Shown: piece after piece, positions 1-7,539 of the stretch | Numbering within the stretch: the first letter of the stretch is position 1 | Layout of the letters: every line of letters begins with the position of its first letter | Assembly (NCBI GenBank): GCA_022843045.1 | Contig: JALHOJ010000007.1 | Span: forward strand, 16,191 to 80,190 | Origin: Phycisphaerales bacterium | GTDB lineage: Bacteria > Planctomycetota > Phycisphaerae > Phycisphaerales > UBA1924 | Direction of reading: 5' to 3' | Length of the DNA: 64,000 nucleotides | Position numbers and translations under genes: made by a program | Notes under the pieces: model-generated | What the model saw: the letters and a program-made list of their open reading frames with translations, nothing else | Database searches by the model: none | What the model was told of the DNA's origin: nothing

Positions 1-2
1 GC

Positions 3-3000
3 AAGGCCCTCAAGGCCGAGGGCTACCGCATCGTGCTGGTCAACAGCAACCCAGCGACGATCATGACCGATCCGCAGTTCAGCGATCGGACCTACATCGA
101 GCCTATCACGCCCGAGTGCGTCCGCAAGATCATCGAGCTCGAACAGCAGCGCGGCCCGCGCATTGACGCCATCCTGCCCACCCTGGGCGGCCAGACCGCG
201 CTCAACTGCGCCTGCGCCCTCTGGGACAACGGCACGCTGAAGGAATTCGGCATCGAGATGATCGGCGCCAACCGCGAGATCATCCATCGCGCCGAAGACC
301 GCCAGATCTTCAAGGACATCTGCGAGAAGATCGGACTCACCCTCCCCAAAGCCAAGACCGTCAACACCCTCGCCGACGCCGAGGAGTTCCTCAAGGAAAT
401 CGGCCTCCCCGCGATCATCCGCCCCGCCTTCACGCTGGGCGGCACGGGCGGCGGCATCGCCTACAACCTCGAGGAATACCGCGACATCGTGACCCGCGGG
501 CTCGCTGCGAGCATGATCACGCAGGTGCAGATCGACCAGTCCGTGATCGGCTGGAAGGAATTCGAGCTCGAAGTCGTCCGCGACAAGAAGGACAACTGCA
601 TCATCGTCTGCGGCATCGAGAACATCGATCCCATGGGCGTCCACACGGGTGACAGCATCACCGTCGCGCCGATTCTCACGCTCACTGACAAGGAATATCA
701 GGCCATGCGCGACGCGGCTCTCGCGATCATGCGGGCCGTGGGCGTCGAAACAGGCGGCAGCAACGTCCAGTTCGCCGTCAACCCCAAGCCCAAGCCCCGT
801 GCCGACGGTTCCCTGCCCTTCGAGATGGTCGTGGTCGAGATGAACCCCCGCGTCTCTCGCTCCAGCGCGCTCGCCAGCAAGGCGACGGGCTTCCCAATCG
901 CCAAGATCGCCGCCAAACTCGCGATTGGCTACACCTTGGACGAACTCAAGAACGACATCACCGGCACCACCAGCGCGTGCTTCGAGCCCGCCATCGACTA
1001 CATCGTCGTGAAGATGCCCCGCTGGACGTTTGAGAAGTTCCCCGAAGCCGACGAAACGCTCACGACCCAGATGAAGAGCGTCGGCGAAGCCATGGCCATC
1101 GGCCGTACCTTCAAGGAAGCCCTCCAGAAGGTCATCCGCTCCATGGAAGTCAAGCGTTTCGGCCTGGGGCTGGATCGCAACGACCGCTGGCTCACCGCCA
1201 TGCGCGCCATCGAGCACGACCAGTTGGTCCTAGACGTGATGGGCTCCCCCGACTCCGTCACTTCGTCACTGCGTCACTCCGTCGCTTCCCAAAGCGACAC
1301 CGGCCTCCGCACCGCCGACGGCCAGCCCATTGAGTGGCCCATTCCCCACGAAAAACTCTCGCGCAAGCTCGCCGTGCCCAGCCAGGGCCGGCTCTACTAC
1401 ATCCGCTACGCGATGAAGATGGGCTGGAGCATCGAGAAGATCCACGCCCTCACCAACATCGACCCCTGGTTCCTCGACCAGATCCAGCAACTCGTCGAGT
1501 TTGAAGACACCCTCACCGACTACAAGACCCTCGCCGACGTCCCCGCCGACGTTCTCATGGAAGCCAAGCAGCTCGGCTACAGCGACGCCCAGCTTGCCAA
1601 CCTCTACGAAGGCACCATCACCACCGACGCCATCCTCAAAGTCCGCGCCCACCGCAAGAGCCTGGGCATCAACCCCGTCTACAAGCTCGTCGACACCTGC
1701 GCCGCCGAGTTCGCGGCGATCACGCCATATTACTACTCGACGTACGAAACAGGTAGCCGCTCCATCGGCCCGAATGCCGAATCCCGAATCCCGAATCCCG
1801 TCTCGCCTGCTGAAGACGAAGTCCGCATCACCGACAAGAAAAAAGTTATCATCATCGGCGGTGGCCCCAACCGCATCGGCCAGGGCATCGAGTTTGACTA
1901 CTGCTGCGTCCACGCCGCCTTCGCCGCCAAGGAACTGGGCTTCGAAAGCGTGATGATCAACTCCAACCCCGAGACGGTCAGCACCGACTACGACACCAGC
2001 GACCTGCTGTTCTTTGAACCGCTGACGTTGGAAGACACGCTCAACGTGATCGAACGCCTCAACGCGAAGTCCTCCGCCGTCCACGGCGTCATCGTCCAAT
2101 TCGGCGGCCAGACGCCCCTCAACCTCGCACACGGCCTCCAGCAAGCCGGCGCACCCATCATCGGCACCTCCGTCGACTCCATCGACCGCGCCGAAGACCG
2201 CAAGCGCTTCGACGAGGTCCTCGACACCCTCAAGCTCCAACGCCCCGCCGCCGGCACCGCCCGAAACCTCGACGAAGCCCTCGCCGAAGCCAAGCGCATC
2301 GGCTACCCCGTGCTCATCCGCCCCAGCTACGTCCTGGGAGGCCGCGGCATGGAAATCTGCCAGGACGAAGCCGCTCTCCGCAGCTTCATCGGCACCGCCT
2401 TGAAGCAAGCCGGCGCCGACAACGCCCCCGTCCTCATCGACAAGTTCCTCGCCGGCGCAACCGAAGTCGACGTCGATGTGGTTGCTGATTACGGCACGTC
2501 TGACGAACGACGCATTGGTGGATTCGAGGTACGCGGAGTCGCAGGGAACTCCAGCGATGTCGAAAGCGCTATCGCCCAACTAGCCGTGATTGGGGTCACG
2601 TCCGGCATTCTCTGGGGCACAACCCACCTCAATCCCAACGGTCTTCGCATGCTCGCTGAGTCTTCTGACGGGCGACTCTTCCTTGTTGATCCCGCGAAAA
2701 GAGAAGCGCCCAAAGACGTGTCAGAGTTTCGTGCCACACTCGCGAAGCAATGGCAGTCAATTCTGCCCGGCGTCTCGCCGAGCAACGAACCATCAATGAC
2801 TACGGCTGCCCGGCGGGACGCCGAGCCTACAGCGATCGTCGCTGGCATCCTCGAGCAAATCGAACAAGCCGGGATTCACTCAGGCGACTCCGCCTGCACC
2901 CTGCCCCCCGCCTCGCTCTCCCCCTCCATCATCGCCCGCATCGAGGAATTGGCCCTGAACATGGCCAAGGAACTCCGTGTCAACGGCCTGATGAACCTGC

Positions 3001-3839
3001 AGCTCGCGATCAAGGACGATCAGATCTTCGTCCTCGAAGTCAACCCCCGCGCCAGCCGCACCGTCCCGTTCGTGGGCAAGGCCACGCACACCCCCTGGCC
3101 CGCGATCGCCGCGAAAGTGATGATGGGCAAGCCCCTCGCCGAACTCGTCCCCGCGCAGCGTCGCAGCATGTGGCACAGCACCCCCAAGTACTACGCCGTC
3201 AAGGAATCTGTCTTCCCCTTCAGCAAGTTCCCAGGCGTCGACGTCGTCCTTGGCCCCGAAATGCGCAGCACGGGCGAAGTCATGGGCATCGACCAGTCCC
3301 TCCCCATCGCCTTCGCCAAGAGCCAGATGGCCGGCGGCACCAAGCTGCCCACCGATCCCAAGAAGGGCGGCGTTTTCGTCAGCGTGCGCGAACAAGATCG
3401 GCCCATGATCGTGGAGCCGATCCGCACCCTCATCCGCGAAGGCTTCGAGATCTACGCCACCGACGGCACCGCCGGCGCCCTCGCCGCCCAGGGCCTGAAG
3501 GTCAACGTCCTCCAGAAGATCGCCGCCGGCGCTCGCCCCAACGTGCTGGACCTCATGCACAACAACCAGATCGCCCTCATCATCAACACGCCCACCCGCA
3601 CCGGCTGGAAGACCGATGAAGGCCGCATTCGCAGCACCGCCGTCAGGCTGAACATCCCCATGATCAGCACCGCCACCGCCGCCGTCGCCGCGGCGAAGGC
3701 CATCGAAGCCATGCGCAAACAAGACTGGGGCGTCGCCGCGATGCAGGACTATCTGGCGATGAGCAAGGGCGAAGCGATCATCGAAGCCAGAACGGCCGTG
3801 CCATCCCCCGTGCCATCGATGTCATCGCCCAAGCGATGA
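3..3839 (+). CDS. carB: Carbamoyl-phosphate synthase large subunit, 5'-truncated by window edge
   Basis: Makes carbamoyl phosphate from bicarbonate, ammonia (channelled from the small subunit CarA) and two ATP, for pyrimidine and arginine synthesis. The frame is open from the first complete codon, which already reads the conserved [13 protein letters not shown] stretch, so the start lies upstream of the window. The first ATP-grasp half carries [10 protein letters not shown] (about nt 436-465) and the second LGGRGMEI (about nt 2335). The C-terminal allosteric MGS-like domain starts near nt 3370 ([12 protein letters not shown]). At over 1270 residues it is about 200 longer than the E. coli enzyme. 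The extra length lies in an octamer-repeat segment (nt 1253-1290), a heptamer-repeat segment (nt 1772-1799) and a segment of about 113 residues inside the second ATP-grasp domain (about nt 2490-2828). All are in frame, and the conserved sequence resumes after each. Confidence 0.97.
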   Translation, partial: KALKAEGYRIVLVNSNPATIMTDPQFSDRTYIEPITPECVRKIIELEQQRGPRIDAILPTLGGQTALNCACALWDNGTLKEFGIEMIGANREIIHRAEDRQIFKDICEKIGLTLPKAKTVNTLADAEEFLKEIGLPAIIRPAFTLGGTGGGIAYNLEEYRDIVTRGLAASMITQVQIDQSVIGWKEFELEVVRDKKDNCIIVCGIENIDPMGVHTGDSITVAPILTLTDKEYQAMRDAALAIMRAVGVETGGSNVQFAVNPKPKPRADGSLPFEMVVVEMNPRVSRSSALASKATGFPIAKIAAKLAIGYTLDELKNDITGTTSACFEPAIDYIVVKMPRWTFEKFPEADETLTTQMKSVGEAMAIGRTFKEALQKVIRSMEVKRFGLGLDRNDRWLTAMRAIEHDQLVLDVMGSPDSVTSSLRHSVASQSDTGLRTADGQPIEWPIPHEKLSRKLAVPSQGRLYYIRYAMKMGWSIEKIHALTNIDPWFLDQIQQLVEFEDTLTDYKTLADVPADVLMEAKQLGYSDAQLANLYEGTITTDAILKVRAHRKSLGINPVYKLVDTCAAEFAAITPYYYSTYETGSRSIGPNAESRIPNPVSPAEDEVRITDKKKVIIIGGGPNRIGQGIEFDYCCVHAAFAAKELGFESVMINSNPETVSTDYDTSDLLFFEPLTLEDTLNVIERLNAKSSAVHGVIVQFGGQTPLNLAHGLQQAGAPIIGTSVDSIDRAEDRKRFDEVLDTLKLQRPAAGTARNLDEALAEAKRIGYPVLIRPSYVLGGRGMEICQDEAALRSFIGTALKQAGADNAPVLIDKFLAGATEVDVDVVADYGTSDERRIGGFEVRGVAGNSSDVESAIAQLAVIGVTSGILWGTTHLNPNGLRMLAESSDGRLFLVDPAKREAPKDVSEFRATLAKQWQSILPGVSPSNEPSMTTAARRDAEPTAIVAGILEQIEQAGIHSGDSACTLPPASLSPSIIARIEELALNMAKELRVNGLMNLQLAIKDDQIFVLEVNPRASRTVPFVGKATHTPWPAIAAKVMMGKPLAELVPAQRRSMWHSTPKYYAVKESVFPFSKFPGVDVVLGPEMRSTGEVMGIDQSLPIAFAKSQMAGGTKLPTDPKKGGVFVSVREQDRPMIVEPIRTLIREGFEIYATDGTAGALAAQGLKVNVLQKIAAGARPNVLDLMHNNQIALIINTPTRTGWKTDEGRIRSTAVRLNIPMISTATAAVAAAKAIEAMRKQDWGVAAMQDYLAMSKGEAIIEARTAVPSPVPSMSSPKR
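1253..1290 (+). repeat. Degenerate octamer array inside carB
   Basis: Four tandem octamers, CTCCGTCA, CTTCGTCA, CTGCGTCA and CTCCGTCG, are followed by CTTCCC. They lie in frame in carB and encode a Ser/Val-rich loop between the first ATP-grasp domain and the oligomerisation domain. The same octamer theme with the same CTTCCC end recurs in intergenic DNA at 37597-37618 and 49097-49110. Confidence 0.8.
1772..1799 (+). repeat. GAATCCC heptamer array inside carB
   Basis: Four head-to-tail heptamers (GAATGCC then GAATCCC three times) lie in frame within carB. They sit just before the [14 protein letters not shown] motif that opens the second synthetase half. The encoded segment ([13 protein letters not shown]) has no counterpart in typical CarB and is probably a tolerated linker insertion. 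Confidence 0.8.
2490..2828 (+). other. In-frame ~113-residue insertion in the second ATP-grasp domain of CarB
   Basis: In ordinary CarB the stretch ending EVDVDALxDGE continues directly into a strand like LIGGIMEHIEQAGVHSGDS. Here [11 protein letters not shown] and [14 protein letters not shown] are separated by roughly 113 codons with no recognisable domain. There is no intein-like Cys/Ser start, no His-Asn end and no repeat structure. Codon choice looks less biased to G/C in third positions than the flanking carB sequence. The boundaries were estimated by eye against the known family pattern. Confidence 0.6.
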
Positions 3840-3847
3840 CATCGATG
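3814..3847 (+). repeat. Perfect 15-bp hairpin overlapping the carB stop codon
   Basis: CATCGATGTCATCGC and its exact complement are separated by the 4-nt loop CCAA. The TGA stop of carB (3837-3839) lies in the right arm, and the RBS of the next gene begins right after the hairpin. No T-tract follows, so it is not a classical terminator. It could protect the mRNA end, modulate coupling to the next gene or be a REP-type element. Confidence 0.75.
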
Positions 3848-3857
3848 CGAGGATTCC

Positions 3858-4271
3858 ATGCAGTTCGCCCAAACAACCTGCATCGCCTGCGGTTATGAGC
3901 TCGCGGGCCTTATGGATTCCAAGGGACGCGTGACGTGTCCTGAATGCGGCCGTCGCTACCACCAAGGGCAACTCGAAATCCTGCACCAGCAGCGCGTCTA
4001 CTGGGGAACCGCAGGCTGGGCGTTGGGCGCAACACCTCTGTTTCTGGTCTGCGGCGCAATGCTGACGCCGCTGCTGCCGGCGAGCTTTGGCCCGGTTTTA
4101 CGCATAGGAATCGGCACGCTGGTGTTCTTCTGGGTCTGGTCTTGGGTATATGTGTTCGTGATGAGCAATTCTCGCGCACGCTTGAGCGGCTTCTCTCATG
4201 TGGCGGGCGCATGCATCGGCTTCATCGTGGCGATGCCGGTTGCATCATGTCTTGCTCTGGCGTTGCGATGA
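3858..4271 (+). CDS. Small zinc-ribbon membrane protein
   Basis: 137 residues, function unknown. The N-terminus holds a CxxC...CxxC zinc ribbon (CIACGYEL, then CPECGRRY, residues about 9-37). It is followed by three hydrophobic segments typical of membrane helices (about residues 50-75, 80-103 and 113-135). This soluble zinc-ribbon plus membrane-anchor layout is common among small uncharacterised planctomycete proteins. The start is supported by a GAGG-like RBS (gcgaggattcc) directly before ATG. It follows carB by 18 bp, with the 15-bp hairpin in between, and ends 4 bp from the convergent M16 gene, so there is no room for a separate terminator. Confidence 0.75.
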   Translation: MQFAQTTCIACGYELAGLMDSKGRVTCPECGRRYHQGQLEILHQQRVYWGTAGWALGATPLFLVCGAMLTPLLPASFGPVLRIGIGTLVFFWVWSWVYVFVMSNSRARLSGFSHVAGACIGFIVAMPVASCLALALR

Positions 4272-4275
4272 ACGC

Positions 4276-5514
4276 TCACGCCTTCAGCGCCGCTGGCCCC
4301 AACGTCTGAATCGTCATCTTCCCCAGTTCCCGCTTGGCCAAGTACGCATTCAGCTGATCCAGCGTCACGCCTTCGACTTCCGCCGCCGCCTCTTCAAGCG
4401 AGCGCGGCTTACCCAGCCTTCGCACATCCGCCCCCAACGTCCCCGCCCGTGCCGCCGTGGATTCTCCGCTGAAGACCAGCGAGCTCTTGAGGCCCACCTT
4501 CGCGCGATGAAACTCTTCAGGCGTCACCTTGCCGCTGGGCGTCGTGATCCGCTCCAATTCACCCTTGAGCACATCCAGTGATTCCTGTGCCCGCTCGGGC
4601 GTCGTCCCGACATACGCGCTCACGCCTCCGTACGTCTTGTCGCCCCGATACCCCGCCGCCACGGCGTAGCACAGCCCGCGCTTCTCACGCACCTCGCTGA
4701 ACAGTCGCCCGGACATCCCCCCCGACAGCACGCCCACCGCAAGCTTCTCGAGCACGCTCTGTGGGCTCGATTCCGCCGGCGCGTCATACGCCACCACGAT
4801 CTGCACCTGGCTCGCCCCCGCGTCCTGCTCATGCGCATACCCGCGTAGCGCATCGGCCCCCTCCAGAATCTCCGGTGCCGCCCCGCGCCATCCCGCCAGA
4901 ACCTGTTCAAGCCGCGCCGCGATCTCGTCCGCATCCACGGCCCCCGCCACCGCGCACACCGCCTGCGCGGGTTTGGCAAACCGCGCCCAGTGCATCACCA
5001 GGTCATGCCGCGTCGCCGCCCCAAGCCCTTCCGCCGTCCCCATCCCCGACCGATTCAGCGGCTTGGCATGATGCCGCGCCCGCGCCAGCAGGCTCACCCG
5101 CTGCTGCGGATCGTCCTTGAGCGACTCCAGACTCTGCAAGCACAAATCCCGGCACGGCTCCAAAGCCTCTTCTTCGAGCCGAGGCCGAAGCACCATGTCC
5201 GACAGCGGCCCCAGCACATCGACCATGCGCTCACCCACGCACGTCGCGGCGAACCTCATCGTGTACGTCCCCGCTTCGACATCGCGATTGGCCCCGAGGC
5301 TGTCAAACAGGTCGGCCTCCTGCCGCGAGTCACGCTGCCCCGACCCGCGCAGCAGCATCTCTTCGAGCAAAGGCGTAATCCCCTCGCGTTCATCGGGATC
5401 GGTGATGCAACCCGCCGGCACCGCCCAACTGACCGACGCTGAGCGCACGCCCGTCATCTTCTCGACGACGAGCGTCATGCCGCAGGAGAGGGGGCGCACG
5501 CTGATGGAGTTCAT
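4276..5514 (-). CDS. M16 family (insulinase-like) peptidase homologue lacking the zinc motif
   Basis: 412 residues with the two-lobed M16 layout. The N-terminal lobe starts ISVRPLSCGMTLVVEK and the C-terminal lobe contains the GGMSGRLFSEVREKRGLCY signature. Active M16 enzymes carry HxxEH after the first strand pair. The equivalent positions here read P48-L-L-E51-E52, so both zinc-binding His residues are missing. Known M16 proteins of this kind act as the non-catalytic partner of an active subunit; no active partner is encoded in the window. No clear signal peptide is present, so it is probably cytoplasmic or exported by an unseen route. It is convergent with the zinc-ribbon gene. Confidence 0.9.
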   Translation of the reverse strand: MNSISVRPLSCGMTLVVEKMTGVRSASVSWAVPAGCITDPDEREGITPLLEEMLLRGSGQRDSRQEADLFDSLGANRDVEAGTYTMRFAATCVGERMVDVLGPLSDMVLRPRLEEEALEPCRDLCLQSLESLKDDPQQRVSLLARARHHAKPLNRSGMGTAEGLGAATRHDLVMHWARFAKPAQAVCAVAGAVDADEIAARLEQVLAGWRGAAPEILEGADALRGYAHEQDAGASQVQIVVAYDAPAESSPQSVLEKLAVGVLSGGMSGRLFSEVREKRGLCYAVAAGYRGDKTYGGVSAYVGTTPERAQESLDVLKGELERITTPSGKVTPEEFHRAKVGLKSSLVFSGESTAARAGTLGADVRRLGKPRSLEEAAAEVEGVTLDQLNAYLAKRELGKMTIQTLGPAALKA

Positions 5515-5541
5515 ACCTATGTATAGGCCCAGAGTGGGCCG

Positions 5542-5573
5542 ACGCCGGGGCTGAGCAAAGCGAAGCCCCGGGT
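5542..5573. repeat. CCGGGGCT hairpin repeat, intergenic copy
   Basis: CCGGGGCT (5545-5552) pairs with AGCCCCGG (5564-5571) around an 11-nt loop. Almost the same element, including the flanking ACG and the inner GCGAAGCCCCGGG, lies in frame inside pdxA at 44751-44780. It is just upstream of the M16 gene start. Confidence 0.75.
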
Positions 5574-5649
5574 TGGTCGATTCGGCCGTGGCTCAAGTGG
5601 ACGTAAAGCCTTGCTGGGCAACAGTCTGTGTCTCTGGCGAGGTGACTTC

Positions 5650-5686
5650 AAAAACAGCGACGCGAGGCCGTTTCGGGCCTCGCGTC
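5650..5686 (-). terminator. Intrinsic terminator downstream of the Lys-rich small gene
   Basis: A perfect 11-bp stem (GACGCGAGGCC with its complement, 5659-5669 and 5676-5686) has a 6-nt loop. On the minus strand it is followed by GCTGTTTTTGAAG. This orientation would end transcription coming from serA or the small gene at 5828-5890 before it reaches the M16 promoter region. Confidence 0.7.
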
Positions 5687-5827
5687 AGCGTTGTTCGTTG
5701 CCCGTCCGCATTCGTTCGGCGTGCGAGCCCCAAGGCCTCAAGTCAGAAGCCTGCGATGGGCATCAGAAGCACGGGGAACGGGTCAAACGCGGATCGGTCG
5801 GGCTGAAGGTTGTTCAGCGATCGCAAT

Positions 5828-5890
5828 TTACTTGCGGGTCGCCTTCTTGGATGCCTTCTTCTTGCCCTTCTTTTTTGCCTTCTTGGCCAT
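5828..5890 (-). CDS. 20-residue lysine-rich basic peptide
   Basis: The minus strand reads MAKKAKKKGKKKASKKATRK and then TAA. Thirteen of 20 residues are Lys or Arg, the rest mostly Ala and Gly. A textbook Shine-Dalgarno AAGGAG sits 7 nt before ATG, and an intrinsic terminator lies about 140 bp downstream. RBS, tidy ORF and terminator together argue that it is expressed. The composition resembles the tails of histone H1-like and other bacterial nucleic-acid-binding proteins, so DNA or RNA binding is a reasonable guess, but no fold can be assigned. Another possibility is a short regulatory RNA with an incidental ORF. Confidence 0.55.
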   Translation of the reverse strand: MAKKAKKKGKKKASKKATRK

Positions 5891-6136
5891 TTCAAAACTC
5901 CTTGGTTCAGACGAATCACTTCATGCAACGCAACGCTGCGCCGCGCGAGTGATCCTCGACACCGGAACATCTTATCGGAAAGTGCGCGACTTGTGTTGCA
6001 GAATTGTGAAAAAATGTGAACAACCGGTGGAGATTTTTCTCTCACGCCTCTTCCGCGCGCGCTTCGCACGCACTCTCGCGCACATTCATGCGCTCTTCGT
6101 CGATGTCTTCTCCACTCGCGCATCGCACGATGCGCT

Positions 6137-7456
6137 TCACCACAGCACGCGCACCCGGACAGTCTCGGGTACTTGGCGAATCTCTTCCACAACCTTCCGC
6201 GCGTTGGTCGGATCCACATCGAGCACCATGTACCCGACCTGTTCGTTGGTCCGCAAGTACTCCGCGCTCACGTTCGCGCCCAAGCCCGCGATCCGCGCGT
6301 GCACCTGTCGAAGCACGCCCGGCACGTTGCGATGGAAGTGCAAAATACGGTGTTTTCTGGGCGTTTCGAGGCTCTTTCCGTCCCCCGTCCCCAGGTCTCC
6401 GTCGCGCTCGTTCATGCCCATCAAGTCCACGTGCTGGGGTGGCAGTTCAACCTCCGGCACATTCACAGCGCCCGTGGTTGTTCCAACGTTGACGAACTTG
6501 ATCAGCTTCTCCGCGACGTCCATCGCGATCGTCTCCTGCGCCTCTTCGGTGCTGCCGCCGATGTGCGGCGTCAGGATGACGTTCGGAAGTCCGCACAATG
6601 GACTCTCAAACTTCTCCCCCTTCGACGCCGGCTCATGCGGGAAGACATCCACCGCAGCGCCCGCGACCGTGCCGTCCTTGAGCGCGGCAACCAACGCGGG
6701 CACATGCACCACGCTCCCCCGCGCGTTGTTGATCAGAAACGCCCCGGGCTTCATCAACTTGAACTGCCGCGAACCCATCAGCCCGCTCGTGGACTCGTTC
6801 GCCGGCACATGCAACGTCACGAAGTCGCTCTCCCGGAGCAACTCGGCAAGCGACCGCACCGCCCGCGCGTTGCCGAGCGGCAGCTTGGGCACGATGTCGT
6901 AGTAAATGACCCGCATCCCCATCGCCTCAGCAAGCACGCTCACCTGACTCCCAATGTGCCCATACCCCACGATCCCAATCGTCCGCCCCCGTACCTCGTG
7001 GGCCCCGGTCGCCGACTTATCCCATTGCCCTGCATGCATTTGCGTGCTCTTGGGAAACATCTGGCGAGACAGCGCAATCACCTCCGCGATCGTCAATTCC
7101 GCCACGCTCCGTGTGTTGCTGAACGGCGCGTTGAACACCGGCACGCCCCGATCCCGAGCCTCGCCCAGGTCTACCTGATCCGTCCCAATGCAGAAGCACC
7201 CAATCGCCAACAACCGAGGCGACGCCTCCAGCACCTTCCGCGGCACCAGCGACTTGCTCCGCACACCCAAGACATGACACTCCGAGGCCAGCTTCAGCAG
7301 CTTGGCCTCATCAGGCGCACCCGACAGGCTTTCAACATGAAACCCCTCGCCCCGAAACATCGCGGCACCCCGCGCATGCACGCCCTCAAGCAGCACCACG
7401 CGAATCTTGTCCTTCGGATAGCTGGTCTTGGCTTTGGTTTCGATCTCACTCTTCAT
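6137..7456 (-). CDS. serA: D-3-phosphoglycerate dehydrogenase with C-terminal ACT domain
   Basis: First step of serine synthesis: 3-phosphoglycerate to phosphohydroxypyruvate with NAD. 439 residues of the E. coli SerA type. The Rossmann motif GYGHIG is at 164-169. The catalytic residues are Arg246 (NNARGS), Glu275 (HEP) and His298 (PHIGGST). A C-terminal ACT domain from about residue 365 ends with the serine-feedback type GYMVLDVD. The linker before the ACT domain holds a polar insert (about residues 340-360, GDLGTGDGK) not found in E. coli. It lies 83 bp downstream of mutS on the same strand and may share its transcript. No strong RBS is visible before the chosen ATG. Confidence 0.95.
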   Translation of the reverse strand: MKSEIETKAKTSYPKDKIRVVLLEGVHARGAAMFRGEGFHVESLSGAPDEAKLLKLASECHVLGVRSKSLVPRKVLEASPRLLAIGCFCIGTDQVDLGEARDRGVPVFNAPFSNTRSVAELTIAEVIALSRQMFPKSTQMHAGQWDKSATGAHEVRGRTIGIVGYGHIGSQVSVLAEAMGMRVIYYDIVPKLPLGNARAVRSLAELLRESDFVTLHVPANESTSGLMGSRQFKLMKPGAFLINNARGSVVHVPALVAALKDGTVAGAAVDVFPHEPASKGEKFESPLCGLPNVILTPHIGGSTEEAQETIAMDVAEKLIKFVNVGTTTGAVNVPEVELPPQHVDLMGMNERDGDLGTGDGKSLETPRKHRILHFHRNVPGVLRQVHARIAGLGANVSAEYLRTNEQVGYMVLDVDPTNARKVVEEIRQVPETVRVRVLW

Positions 7457-7539
7457 GCCTAGACACTAGGTGGGTATCACCCCAGCGGGTGTCCTCGGGC
7501 GCTGAGAGGGGAGGATGATCGACCACCCGCGCGCGACTT

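Larger units (their letters stand above)
5515..6136. other. 622-bp gap between serA and the M16 gene; contains a 20-codon gene
   Basis: No long gene fits. From left to right it holds a CCGGGGCT hairpin repeat (5542-5573), an intrinsic terminator facing left (5650-5686) and a 20-codon lysine-rich ORF on the minus strand (5828-5890) with a strong RBS. About 245 bp upstream of that ORF show no further gene. Longer ORFs crossing this region on the plus strand are antisense to serA and lack family signatures. Confidence 0.7.

Noticed and set aside
1772..1799. CRISPR array
   Set aside because: 7-bp units without spacers; the same applies to the octamer and 12-bp arrays. No cas genes are present.
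1266..2579. 437-codon open frame on the minus strand
   Set aside because: Exactly antisense to carB in GC-rich DNA; low-complexity Gly/Val/Asp composition and no RBS.
2490..2828. Intein in CarB
   Set aside because: No splice-junction Cys/Ser, no His-Asn end and no homing endonuclease motif.
5691..6902. 403-codon open frame on the plus strand over the gap and serA
   Set aside because: Second half is antisense to serA; no RBS and no family pattern. The 20-codon minus-strand gene explains the gap better.
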